Under the pieces are notes generated by a model that saw only the letters and a list, made by a program, of their open reading frames with translations, searched no databases and was not told the DNA's origin. Below are positions 50,520 to 58,121 of a stretch of 64,000 nucleotides of DNA, one piece after another. The first letter of the stretch is position 1; every line of letters starts with the position of its first letter. The translations under genes were made by a program, and so were the position numbers. The stretch comes from Falsihalocynthiibacter sp042445055 (GTDB lineage Bacteria > Pseudomonadota > Alphaproteobacteria > Rhodobacterales > Rhodobacteraceae). The stretch lies in assembly GCF_042445055.1 (NCBI RefSeq), contig NZ_CP170339.1, positions 868,001-932,000 on the forward strand. Reading direction: 5' to 3'.

Positions 50520-51737
50520 TCGAATGCTCCGTTTGTTGACCAATATGAAAATGTTACATGCCAAAGCTTGCGCTGCAACGGTTTGCTCTGAAATCAGTAG
50601 AACGGCAGATATTGGTAAGCTAGCACTAACTTTCAAATTGTACCACTTCCGTGGGGCGGATCACAGCGGTTGAAACTCTTCGGTATCCTAGCTTTGCCAT
50701 TTGTTCGGTGGCTCCCTTTCGCGAATGAGCTTTAGAGATAAACGCGAATGGTTGTACTCAGATTAGATCAAACCCAAATGCGAAAATCGCCCCACTTTTC
50801 TCGGGCTAACGCCTTTTGCGGGTGGCTCTACCCAATTGAGAAGCCTGTCGAGGGCTAAAGCGTAGATTGCTAGCGAATGCTAGCAGTCTGACTGCCGATC
50901 TATATAGCGTATGATTTCAGGCAATAAGGGTCCGCCAGGGTGATAGCACTAGCCCGTGCCGGGAGCGAACTGGCTTGAGATTATTCTAAACTGCCGACAA
51001 CAGACTCGAACCTCACGCCGCGTCCCTACCGCATACCCTTCTGATCCTACCGGCCTCTACAAACTCGAACTCAACGTGTACATGAGCCAAGCTCTCGCGT
51101 AAATTACGCCTCCCTTGGACCCAAAAACTCTGAAGACGCATGGTGAATAACATCTGCATTACGCGCTACTTCACTCGTTGAGTGAATGAGCAAGCGCAGT
51201 CATACGTATTGCTTTCTGAATAGATTCGCTCGCTGTTGGAAAAATCAAAATGATTGAGTGCCAGTCCCAGACGAGGCCGCATCGGATGAAATGTGGTGAA
51301 TCGCCAGTCAAATGGCGTCTCAAGAAAAAACCTGATTTACGGCACTTGTTGGCATACATCGGTGGTAAAATATGTCCAAATAGTGGCGAAACGAAGGGGC
51401 GTGCGGCGCCAATGAGGGTACAAACTGTTTCTATCTAGGCGACATCTTTGCCATCATTTGGTGTTTGTGGCGCATATAATGGCTACATGTGGTGTTTTTG
51501 ACGGGTCTGCGTTGAGTGGATCCAGGCTATTTCGCGTAAAAAGTGTGGCAACAATAAGGCGAATTTTGTTGGTACAAACATAATCCAATGTTAGCGTTGG
51601 GGACCTTGCGCTTATCAGCATTTGAAAGCTTTGGGATTTGTCGGTTCTTGTATGACATAAGCTCTAGTTGCTTAGGAGTGAGCTACCAAATGCGCGCGAA
51701 GGGGGAAGTATTGTAACGAGTGTAATAGGTGAATTTT
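50520..51737. other. 1.2-kb non-coding stretch
   Basis: No supportable gene on either strand. Two overlapping frames near 51171-51438 lack ribosome-binding sites and known domains. A T-arm-like string GGTTCGAGTCTG is on the minus strand near 51015, but no tRNA can be folded round it. Gene-poor decayed DNA is the likely nature. Confidence 0.5.
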
Positions 51738-53135
51738 ATGTTGTTTTATCGGAAATCAATTATTTCGGGTGTGGCGCTTGGCGTCATTTTGATGGTTAGC
51801 AACCCAGCGTATGCCAAAAGATGTACGGCGTGGAACGCAAACTTTATGACCTCCATGGCGGATTATTGTTCTTGTGATCGCGTGACTACTGGCTTTTTGA
51901 GCGCGGTGACGAGGAAACCAAATTTTGAGCAAATTCTCCTCGGCGCACAGAATAACTGTCCAAGACTCGCGGTGGCTCTGTCTGATCTTCCGTCGGCTTC
52001 GATTTCGGCAGCTGGACCATCAAATGGAGGATTGAATTTCGACGTTGTGTCTGGAGACATTAATGCGGATGGATCGTCATCTCGCCCGTCTTCTACTAGT
52101 GATGATGAGGACGACAGCGACGGCAAACCCAAAAAAACTACGACTGCTAAAAAAGCAAACGGTGGCGCTTCTGATAAGCCATCGACGACTAAAAATGGCG
52201 GCGGTCGGTCAAATGATGACGGTGGCAGCGACGAGCCGAACAATGACGGTGGCAGCGACGAGCCGAACGATGACGGTGGCAGCGACGAGCCGAACGATGG
52301 CGGTGGCAACGACGAGCCGAACGATGACGGTGGCAGCGACGAGCCGAACGATGACGGTGGCAACGACGAGCCAAACGATGACGGCGGCAACGACGAGCCA
52401 AACGATGACGGCGGCGACGACGGTTCGGACGATGACGGCGGCGACGACGGTCATAACGGCGGCAAGAAAGGTAACGGAAACTCTTCTAATACCAATGGCA
52501 AGTCGGGAAGCTCCAAAGGTAATGGCGCTAGCGACTCACCTGGCAATCAAGGCAACGGTGGAAAAAAAGGCGGCAAGAAGGGTAACGGAAACTCTTCCAA
52601 GACCAATGGCAAGTCGGGAAGCTCCAAAGGTAATGGCGCTAGCGACTCACCTGGCAATCAAGGCAACGGTGGGAAAAAGGGCGACAAGAAGGGTAACGGA
52701 AACTCTTCCAAGACCAATGGCAAGTCGGGAAGCTCCAAAGGTAATGGCGCTAGCGACTCACCTGGCAATCAAGGCAACGATGGGAAACAGGGCGACAAGA
52801 AGGGTAACGGAAACTCTTCCAAGACCAATGGCAAGTCGGGAAGCTCCAAAGGTAATGGCGCTAGCGACTCACCTGGCAATCAAGGCAACGGTGGGAAACA
52901 GGGCGACAAGAAGGGTAACGGAAACTCTTCCAAGACCAATGGCAAGTCGGGAAGCTCCAAAGGTAATGGCGCTAGCGACTCACCTGGCAATCAAGGCAAC
53001 GGTGAGGAAAAGGGCGACAAGAAGGGTAACGGAAACTCTTCTAATACCAACGGAAAATCGGGGAGCTCAAAGGGTAATGGCTCGAGCCAGTCTTCTGGTA
53101 ACCAAGGTAACGGAGGCGGCAGCAAGAAAAGGTAG
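51738..53135 (+). CDS. Secreted, extremely repetitive low-complexity protein
   Basis: 465 residues from the ATG at 51738 (AGGTGA 5 bases upstream; a GTG at 51729 is less likely). A signal peptide (..VALGVILMVSNPAYA|KR) precedes a short Cys-containing globular part (CTAWNANF, YCSCDRVTTGF, NNCPRL; four to five Cys, about residues 28-95). An acidic array of nine 9-residue units (DDGGSDEPN type) and then a basic array of six 37-residue units (KKGNGNSSKTNGKSGSSKGNGASDSPGNQGNGG, roughly) follow. Charge flips from strongly negative to positive between the arrays. No cell-wall anchor or RTX motif; likely an extracellular or surface polymer-like protein. Confidence 0.8.
   Translation: MLFYRKSIISGVALGVILMVSNPAYAKRCTAWNANFMTSMADYCSCDRVTTGFLSAVTRKPNFEQILLGAQNNCPRLAVALSDLPSASISAAGPSNGGLNFDVVSGDINADGSSSRPSSTSDDEDDSDGKPKKTTTAKKANGGASDKPSTTKNGGGRSNDDGGSDEPNNDGGSDEPNDDGGSDEPNDGGGNDEPNDDGGSDEPNDDGGNDEPNDDGGNDEPNDDGGDDGSDDDGGDDGHNGGKKGNGNSSNTNGKSGSSKGNGASDSPGNQGNGGKKGGKKGNGNSSKTNGKSGSSKGNGASDSPGNQGNGGKKGDKKGNGNSSKTNGKSGSSKGNGASDSPGNQGNDGKQGDKKGNGNSSKTNGKSGSSKGNGASDSPGNQGNGGKQGDKKGNGNSSKTNGKSGSSKGNGASDSPGNQGNGEEKGDKKGNGNSSNTNGKSGSSKGNGSSQSSGNQGNGGGSKKR
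52215..52457 (+). repeat. Nine 27-bp tandem repeats (acidic)
   Basis: Each unit encodes a variant of D-D-G-G-S-D-E-P-N. Units 1 to 7 are nearly identical at DNA level; the last two drift to DDGSD and DDGHN. Inside the secreted repeat protein gene. Confidence 0.9.
52470..53132 (+). repeat. Six 111-bp tandem repeats (basic)
   Basis: The anchor GGTAACGG recurs at 52470, 52581, 52692, 52803, 52914 and 53025, exactly 111 bases apart. Units 2 to 5 are almost identical, the first and last more diverged, as expected of copy-number change by recombination in the middle. Confidence 0.93.
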
Positions 53136-53162
53136 TTGCCAAAGACCTAATTTCAAAAAAAT

Positions 53163-53193
53163 AACGATGCGTGGCGTCTCGCCACGCATCGTT
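53163..53193. terminator. Bidirectional terminator hairpin
   Basis: AACGATGCGTGGCG, loop TCT, CGCCACGCATCGTT: a perfect 14-bp stem between two convergent genes. An A-run on its left (T-run for the minus-strand transcript) supports termination of the peptidase gene; the plus side has only GTTGTT. Confidence 0.85.
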
Positions 53194-53194
53194 G

Positions 53195-53794
53195 TTAACT
53201 GCTCTTGAAACCTGCGACCCAACGCTGCGGATTGACTGGATCCTGCATTCTTAGGAAGATATATCCTGTATCTTGCCAGTTACGTATTCTGTTTGTCAGG
53301 TTGTCCAACACGAAATCGCCGTTTTTGGTACGATAAATTAACACTGCATGTGAGTTGCGCTTACGATCTAATACCGTCGCAAGTAAGAGATGTTTGGGAT
53401 CGATACCCATTCTTATGAGCTTGTGTTTTTTCATTAGAGCGAAATCTTCACAATCTCCACCGCGGGCGGTTGGAAGCGCCCAATGCTCAACAGTCCGATA
53501 TTGTTGGCTATCCGAAATTTCTTTGTATGAACGGTTTATCTGAGTGTTGATCTGGTTGATGAAATCAGCGCTGATCGCAGATTTGCTTCCCTCCAACTTA
53601 GTAGAGCTACATGCCCAGCGGTAAGTTTGGCAGAGAGCTTTTGCGCCAGATGGAGGCGCGATTTGAATAGTCGCAACAAGATGAGAATTCGCGGCAAGCG
53701 CGCTAAATGGGATTGAAACAGCGCAAGTAGTAACCGCAATTGCGAAACGAATTCTGCGCACGATCGAATGGCGTCGATTGGCTGTTCTCTTCAT
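53195..53794 (-). CDS. Transglutaminase-like cysteine peptidase (BTLCP/LapG-like)
   Basis: 199 residues from the ATG at 53794. Signal peptide ends near FSALAA. The catalytic triad pattern is visible: Cys in RGGDCEDFALMKKHKLIRMG, His in NSHAVLIYR and Asp in DFVLDNLTNRI. The family includes LapG, a periplasmic protease that releases large adhesins. It is convergent with the repetitive secreted protein and shares its terminator; a link between them is possible, but no LapD-like or type I secretion gene is nearby. Confidence 0.85.
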   Translation of the reverse strand: MKRTANRRHSIVRRIRFAIAVTTCAVSIPFSALAANSHLVATIQIAPPSGAKALCQTYRWACSSTKLEGSKSAISADFINQINTQINRSYKEISDSQQYRTVEHWALPTARGGDCEDFALMKKHKLIRMGIDPKHLLLATVLDRKRNSHAVLIYRTKNGDFVLDNLTNRIRNWQDTGYIFLRMQDPVNPQRWVAGFKSS

Positions 53795-54050
53795 TTCTGA
53801 ATTGCCCCTCAGTGTAAACACAAGCTTTCACCCACTAATTGCACGGATAAGTAGGGCCAAAATGCGTAAGGGAATCGCGCAATTTTGTGACGTTAATGTG
53901 GTCGCGGGGGCAGAGGAAACCGACTTGAGGGGGGTAGGGCAGCCATCTAGCGGTTAATTACTAAACTGAAAGTGCATCAAGCTGTATGATCGCTGCATTT
54001 ATGATTTAAGCTACTAATATAGGTTTTGCTGTCGCCACCAGCACTACTCG

Positions 54051-54352
54051 TCAAACTTGATCGCGAAGGGAGGCAGATTACGCTGCATGTGGCGCGCTTT
54101 CGGGGCGCTTACTGCTGCTCACGAATACTTTTCGTTGAGTTATTCTTTCTCTGTTATGCTTTCGACATGTAATGTTTGAAACGAGGAATTTAGATGAAGA
54201 TAGTATCAACTCTCACCATTGTATTGTTGCTCACGGCTTGTGGGCCAGGCGACAGTGTCGTTGTTTCCGAATATGAGAAAACGCAGGATTTTGACGCGAT
54301 TGCAAAAGAAAGCGTTCAAGGGATAGATACGACTGGTTTCGATAAGCTATAG
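54051..54352 (+). repeat. Duplicated lipoprotein segment, copy 2
   Basis: Similar over its length to 33415-33715, starting TCAAACTTGAT. A short tRNA-tail-like GCCACCAGCAC precedes it, much weaker than the 16-bp att core. Confidence 0.85.
54194..54352 (+). CDS. Small lipoprotein, 52 aa (intact copy)
   Basis: MKIVSTLTIVLLLTACGPGDS: a type II signal peptide with lipobox LLTAC; mature protein of about 37 residues (ending GIDTTGFDKL). Function unknown. AACGAGGAATTTAG precedes the ATG, with GAGGA 6 bases away. The sister copy at 33557 has ACG in place of ATG. Confidence 0.8.
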   Translation: MKIVSTLTIVLLLTACGPGDSVVVSEYEKTQDFDAIAKESVQGIDTTGFDKL

Positions 54353-54599
54353 CAACAGCGCAGTGTTTTCTTAACGCCTCTGAGTTTAGTTCGCGATGTG
54401 TGGCGTAGGGCTACTTTCATTCAGTTGGCCTAATGCCAATACGTGATGTGATCGTTATCTACACGGCCTAAATTTTCGTCTAGGCCGTGGACCAATCCTA
54501 TTGCTTTCGATTGATCCAGCCTGATTGGGCATCAGAATTGTAGTAGTGGGGTATCGTCATCGCTTCCAGAGAAAACCGGCTGCACGATGCAGCGGCGGC

Positions 54600-55445
54600 T
54601 CACTCGGAAAACGCGCTTTGAAAAGTATCGCAGCTGTCAATGCGAGCGTTCAAATAGCCTTGCGCAAACCAATGTTGTCGCTGTTCAGAAGTCCCGTGTG
54701 TGAAACTGTCTGGCATTGGCCGACGCCCAGCGTTTCTCTGCAAAGTATCGTCGCCGATTTTTTCCGCGGCATTGATCGCTTCAGCTATGTCGCCTCGTTC
54801 CAAAGAGCCAAATTTTTCCTCGGCCTTGTTTGCCCAAAGTCCAGCGAAGCAGTCGGCTTGGAGTTCAACAAGAACCGATATGGCGTTTGCCTCCGCTTCT
54901 CCGACCTGCTGGCGAATGTTTGTGGTCGTTCCGAGAATACCGATCAGATCTTGGACATGGTGTCCCACCTCGTGCGCGACAACATATGCCGCCGCAAAGT
55001 CTCCATTGGCTCCTAGTTGTCTCGACAAGGTTACGAAAAAGTCGGTGTCTAAGTAGATTTTCTTATCGGTAGGGCAGTAAAATGGACCGGTCGCCGCGTT
55101 GGCGCCGCCACAGCCCGACATTGTTGCGACTTTGAAGAGTACAAGTGTCGCGGGAATGTATTCTTGCCCCAGCTGCTCGCGAAAAATGTCGGCCCATATC
55201 TCTTCAGTGTCAGCCAAGACTACGGACACAAACTCAGCTGATTGTTCGTCTGCCGGCGTGATCTGCCCGTCGCTAGGTTGAACGCCTTCGCTTGATTGAA
55301 GCACGGCAACAGGATCGCCGCCCAATGCCCAGACAAGTAAAGCAATCACGACAACACCAATCCCGCCGCCGCCAACGACAGCGCCTCTTGAGGAGCGCCG
55401 TCGATCCTCAATGTTTTTACTTCCTCGGCGTCCCTGCCATCTCAT
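54600..55445 (-). CDS. Membrane-anchored neutral zinc metallopeptidase (YpfJ-like)
   Basis: 281 residues. A basic cytoplasmic start (MRWQGRRGSKNIEDRRRSS) precedes one transmembrane segment (about 22-42), so the catalytic part is periplasmic. The zinc motif is VVAHEVGHHVQDL, followed by a third ligand region ELQADCFAGLWA; CGGANAATGPFYCPTDKKIYLD is the other family mark. Proteases of this kind have no well-defined substrate. The gene is complete and apparently single. Confidence 0.9.
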   Translation of the reverse strand: MRWQGRRGSKNIEDRRRSSRGAVVGGGGIGVVVIALLVWALGGDPVAVLQSSEGVQPSDGQITPADEQSAEFVSVVLADTEEIWADIFREQLGQEYIPATLVLFKVATMSGCGGANAATGPFYCPTDKKIYLDTDFFVTLSRQLGANGDFAAAYVVAHEVGHHVQDLIGILGTTTNIRQQVGEAEANAISVLVELQADCFAGLWANKAEEKFGSLERGDIAEAINAAEKIGDDTLQRNAGRRPMPDSFTHGTSEQRQHWFAQGYLNARIDSCDTFQSAFSE

Positions 55446-55902
55446 CGCACTCTCCCGTGAAATAATAAAACAATAGATATCGTTGTTATTTAATTGTGAT
55501 GGCGTTGCTAAGAACTTGCTTTGCCATGCTGGAATTGCTGTGCCAAAGCGATTGAGTCAGTTTGTAGAAGATCTGGGGTTATTCCATCCTCTGTTGACCT
55601 TTAGCTTATTGGCTTAATTCAAATTGGCATAAATTGCCTTGGAATGAAGTGTATCAAATATTTCTGAACTGACAAAGTCTGATCAGATACTCGCCAAGTT
55701 TAGACTGATGAATGTAATCGGGAGTGTAAACTGATGTTCTCCCGTTCTTAGTGATGGATCTATGCGAATCACAGCCTCGATCATTCACAACGATGTGCAA
55801 TTCTGCCAGCCCTTACGAAACACCCGGAGAGGAGCTATGATCATCGTGCAGGATGCATCATTAGTAATCGCGCCTTGCAATGTTTTAGGTAGGTGATTGA
55901 CT
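55446..55902. other. Intergenic region, no supported gene
   Basis: About 450 bases. A 19-codon frame at 55837-55896 has a good GGAG site but nothing else to support it. No hairpins of note. Confidence 0.45.
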
Positions 55903-56072
55903 ATGCAGCAAGTCCCCACGAAAAAAACCGATGGAGCGCTAGTTCAGAAGCTCTTGAATGAGAGCGGTAAGGCTAGTGTCGCTAAACCAAGCCTCTGTCA
56001 ATGGAGCTTAGCCGGAGTAAGAATGTTTGGCATCAATTGCTGACAAAGGGTGAGAGGGCGCTCAGAGACTAG
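55903..56072 (+). pseudogene. Frameshifted copy of the 58-aa protein gene
   Basis: MQQVPTKKTDGALVQKLLNE aligns with the intact gene at 46584, but one base is lost near codon 28 and the frame then runs out of register to an early TGA; the corrected frame also ends early at TAG. It lies just before the intact VOC gene. Confidence 0.85.
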
Positions 56073-56183
56073 AAATAGGCGGTGTTCGCTTGGAATTTCT
56101 CACGGGCGTCAAAGCTATTTGGGTCCGTTGTGTAAATTTTCAATTCCAAGTAAATAGTTCTTTCCGCTTACTAGGAGATATTA

Positions 56184-56597
56184 ATGCTCACACCCTTTCA
56201 TCTTGCATATAATGTGACCGATCTCGACGAGACTCGAGAATTCTATGGAAAGATCCTTGGTTGTACCGAGGGGCGATCAACTGAAACATGGGTGGATTAT
56301 TCATTCTTTGGTCATCAGATATCGCTTCACTTGGGAAAACCGTTTGAGACAAAGGGGACTGGTAGAGTTGGCGACCATTGGGTGCCTATGCCGCACTTGG
56401 GTGTTGTTCTTTCGATTGAAGATTGGAAGGCGCTAGCCGCGAAGTTGAAGAAGCAATCCGTCGATTTTCTGATCGAGCCAAGCCTGAGATTTGAGGGAGA
56501 ACCCGGTGAGCAAGCAACAATGTTTTTTCGGGACCCGTCAGGCAATCCGATTGAGATTAAAGGCTTCGCTGAAATGGGTAAGGTGTTCGCGACTTAG
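56184..56597 (+). CDS. VOC-family (glyoxalase/bleomycin-resistance fold) protein, intact copy
   Basis: 137 residues; AGGAGA 5 bases upstream. It has the VOC start FHLAYNVTDLDETREFYGKILGC, a metal-site-like HQISLHLG, HLGVVLSIEDW and the closing RDPSGNPIEIKGF (Glu ligand). Such proteins are metal-dependent isomerases, dioxygenases or resistance proteins; the exact reaction is not visible. Two defective copies lie at 36378 and 46860. Confidence 0.88.
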   Translation: MLTPFHLAYNVTDLDETREFYGKILGCTEGRSTETWVDYSFFGHQISLHLGKPFETKGTGRVGDHWVPMPHLGVVLSIEDWKALAAKLKKQSVDFLIEPSLRFEGEPGEQATMFFRDPSGNPIEIKGFAEMGKVFAT

Positions 56598-57060
56598 TTA
56601 GTACATTGGTAGTGTCTAGTTTCCTACGGGAACTGCGCGCCATTTGTTGAGGCGGACGGGCGCAAACTGGGTTGTCTGCTTCAATTGTTGCACGGGAACT
56701 GAAGAACTCTATTGAAGCCAATCTAGTGAGTTCACGTAATTCGTGTTGGCAATGCTTCGGCATATACGTGACGCGACGCCAATCGGGGATCGAACACTAG
56801 ACGGTACAATAAACGCTACGTTTCTCGGTTCGGAACCCTTTTCCTTTTCATTTTTCTCCCCCTCCTCGCACAATGGAATTTGACTCGGAAGGCCGTTGTG
56901 TAGTTGGCTGCTAAATAGTTTGAATAATTGGCAATCTTGAAATCGCTTATGGTTGCAAATTCATGTTTAAAACAGCAATACTGGGAGCTAATTCTGGCGG
57001 CGTCAAAAGTGAGTGACCCGAAAAGTCCAGATAAAGAGAACTAAACAGAGGAGAGAGAAC
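56598..57060. other. Intergenic region before the TAXI-TRAP genes
   Basis: About 460 bases without a supported gene; presumably holds the TRAP promoter. AGGAGAGAG before 57061 is the ribosome-binding site of the receptor gene. Confidence 0.45.
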
Positions 57061-58041
57061 ATGAAATTTACTACAATCCTTGCGGCTACGACAGTTTTGG
57101 CGAGCGCCGCTGTCGCGCAGGACGTTGATAAATCGGATTGGCCAAGCAGCTTCACCGTTGGCACGGCCAGTCAGGGCGGCACTTATTTCGCTTATGGCTC
57201 TGGTTGGGCTAATCTCGTTGGTGAGGAATTGGGCATTACTGGCGGTGGCGAAGTCACTGGTGGACCAATGCAGAACATGGCGCTTGTTCACACTGGTGAA
57301 GCGGCATTTGGCATGACCACAATGGGCCCCGCAGCGGAGTCGTTGGCTGGTACCAACCCAATCGCACCCGGGCTTGAAATGACACAAGCGTGCGCGATGT
57401 TCCCAATGTATCAAACGCCGTTTTCTGTAACTGCGCTTGCATCGTCTGGGATTGCTAGCGTGAGCGACATTCCAGCAGGTGCGAAGATTGGTTTCGGTCC
57501 CGCTGGTTCAACTTCGGACACCTATTTCCCACGGATGATGGAAACGCTTGGCGTCGAGTTTGAGCGTCGCAATGGCGGTTGGACCGATCTTGGTGGTCAG
57601 CTTCAGGACGGTCTACTGGATGTGATTGCGTTTGCGGCGGGTGTTCCTGTTCCTGCGGTAAGCCAGCTCGAAGTGCAAACCGACGTGAACATCATTGAAT
57701 TCACAGAAGAAGAGCAAGCGAAATTGCTTGAGGCCTTCCCCGTGTCTGACTTTGCAATTAGTGCGGATACCTACACCACGCTTGAAGCAGATGCTCGTTC
57801 GGTTTCGATGTGGAACTTTGCGATCGCGAACTGTGATCTTCCTGCGTCCTTCGTGAATGCAGCGGTTGATGTTGTTATGTCCGATAACGAGCGCATGGTC
57901 GGCATTCACAAAGCAGCAGCTTCGACACTTCCTGAAAACTGGACCAAGAACACCGTTCTTAAGTGGCATCCTGGTGCTGCTGCATGGTTCAAGGAAAATG
58001 CGGGTGCCGATATCCCTGATGATATGATTTACGGCAACTAA
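57061..58041 (+). CDS. TAXI-family TRAP transporter solute-binding protein
   Basis: 326 residues from the ATG at 57061, with GGAGAGAG upstream. Signal peptide MKFTTILAATTVLASAAVAQ. TVGTASQGGTYFAYGSGWANLVGEELG is the TAXI ligand-binding start; FGMTTMGPAAESLAG and IPAGAKIGFGPAGSTSDTYFPRM follow. It captures substrate in the periplasm for the fused permease that follows after 80 bases. Ligands of this group include glutamate and other carboxylates. Confidence 0.93.
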   Translation: MKFTTILAATTVLASAAVAQDVDKSDWPSSFTVGTASQGGTYFAYGSGWANLVGEELGITGGGEVTGGPMQNMALVHTGEAAFGMTTMGPAAESLAGTNPIAPGLEMTQACAMFPMYQTPFSVTALASSGIASVSDIPAGAKIGFGPAGSTSDTYFPRMMETLGVEFERRNGGWTDLGGQLQDGLLDVIAFAAGVPVPAVSQLEVQTDVNIIEFTEEEQAKLLEAFPVSDFAISADTYTTLEADARSVSMWNFAIANCDLPASFVNAAVDVVMSDNERMVGIHKAAASTLPENWTKNTVLKWHPGAAAWFKENAGADIPDDMIYGN

Positions 58042-58059
58042 TCTTCGGATAACACTATA

Positions 58060-58084
58060 CATGTCGCCCCAATGGGGCGGCATG
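58060..58084 (+). other. Hairpin between the TAXI receptor and permease genes
   Basis: CGCCCC-AAT-GGGCG (58065-58079) inside flanking CATG/CATG gives an 11-bp stem with one mismatch. Its place between receptor and permease suggests differential expression, as in other binding-protein operons. Confidence 0.5.
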
Positions 58085-58121
58085 ACACCGCATTGGGGCG
58101 GTATATAAGGGGGCAGCTATC

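Noticed and set aside
51000..51040. A tRNA or tRNA remnant (T-arm-like GGTTCGAGTCTG on the minus strand)
   Set aside because: No acceptor or anticodon arm can be paired around it; the string alone is too short.
52189..52454. Long open frames on the minus strand across the repeat array
   Set aside because: They are by-products of the 27-bp periodic sequence; the plus-strand frame has a signal peptide and a ribosome-binding site.
52470..53132. A CRISPR array (regular 111-bp repeats)
   Set aside because: Repeats are contiguous and coding, with no unique spacers and no cas genes nearby.
54574..54585. A sixth 14-bp box (AACCGGCTGCAC)
   Set aside because: Only the right half matches; the left TGCA arm is missing.
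55837..55896. A 19-codon leader peptide with a good ribosome-binding site
   Set aside because: Too short to support and followed by a frameshifted pseudogene, so there is nothing to regulate.
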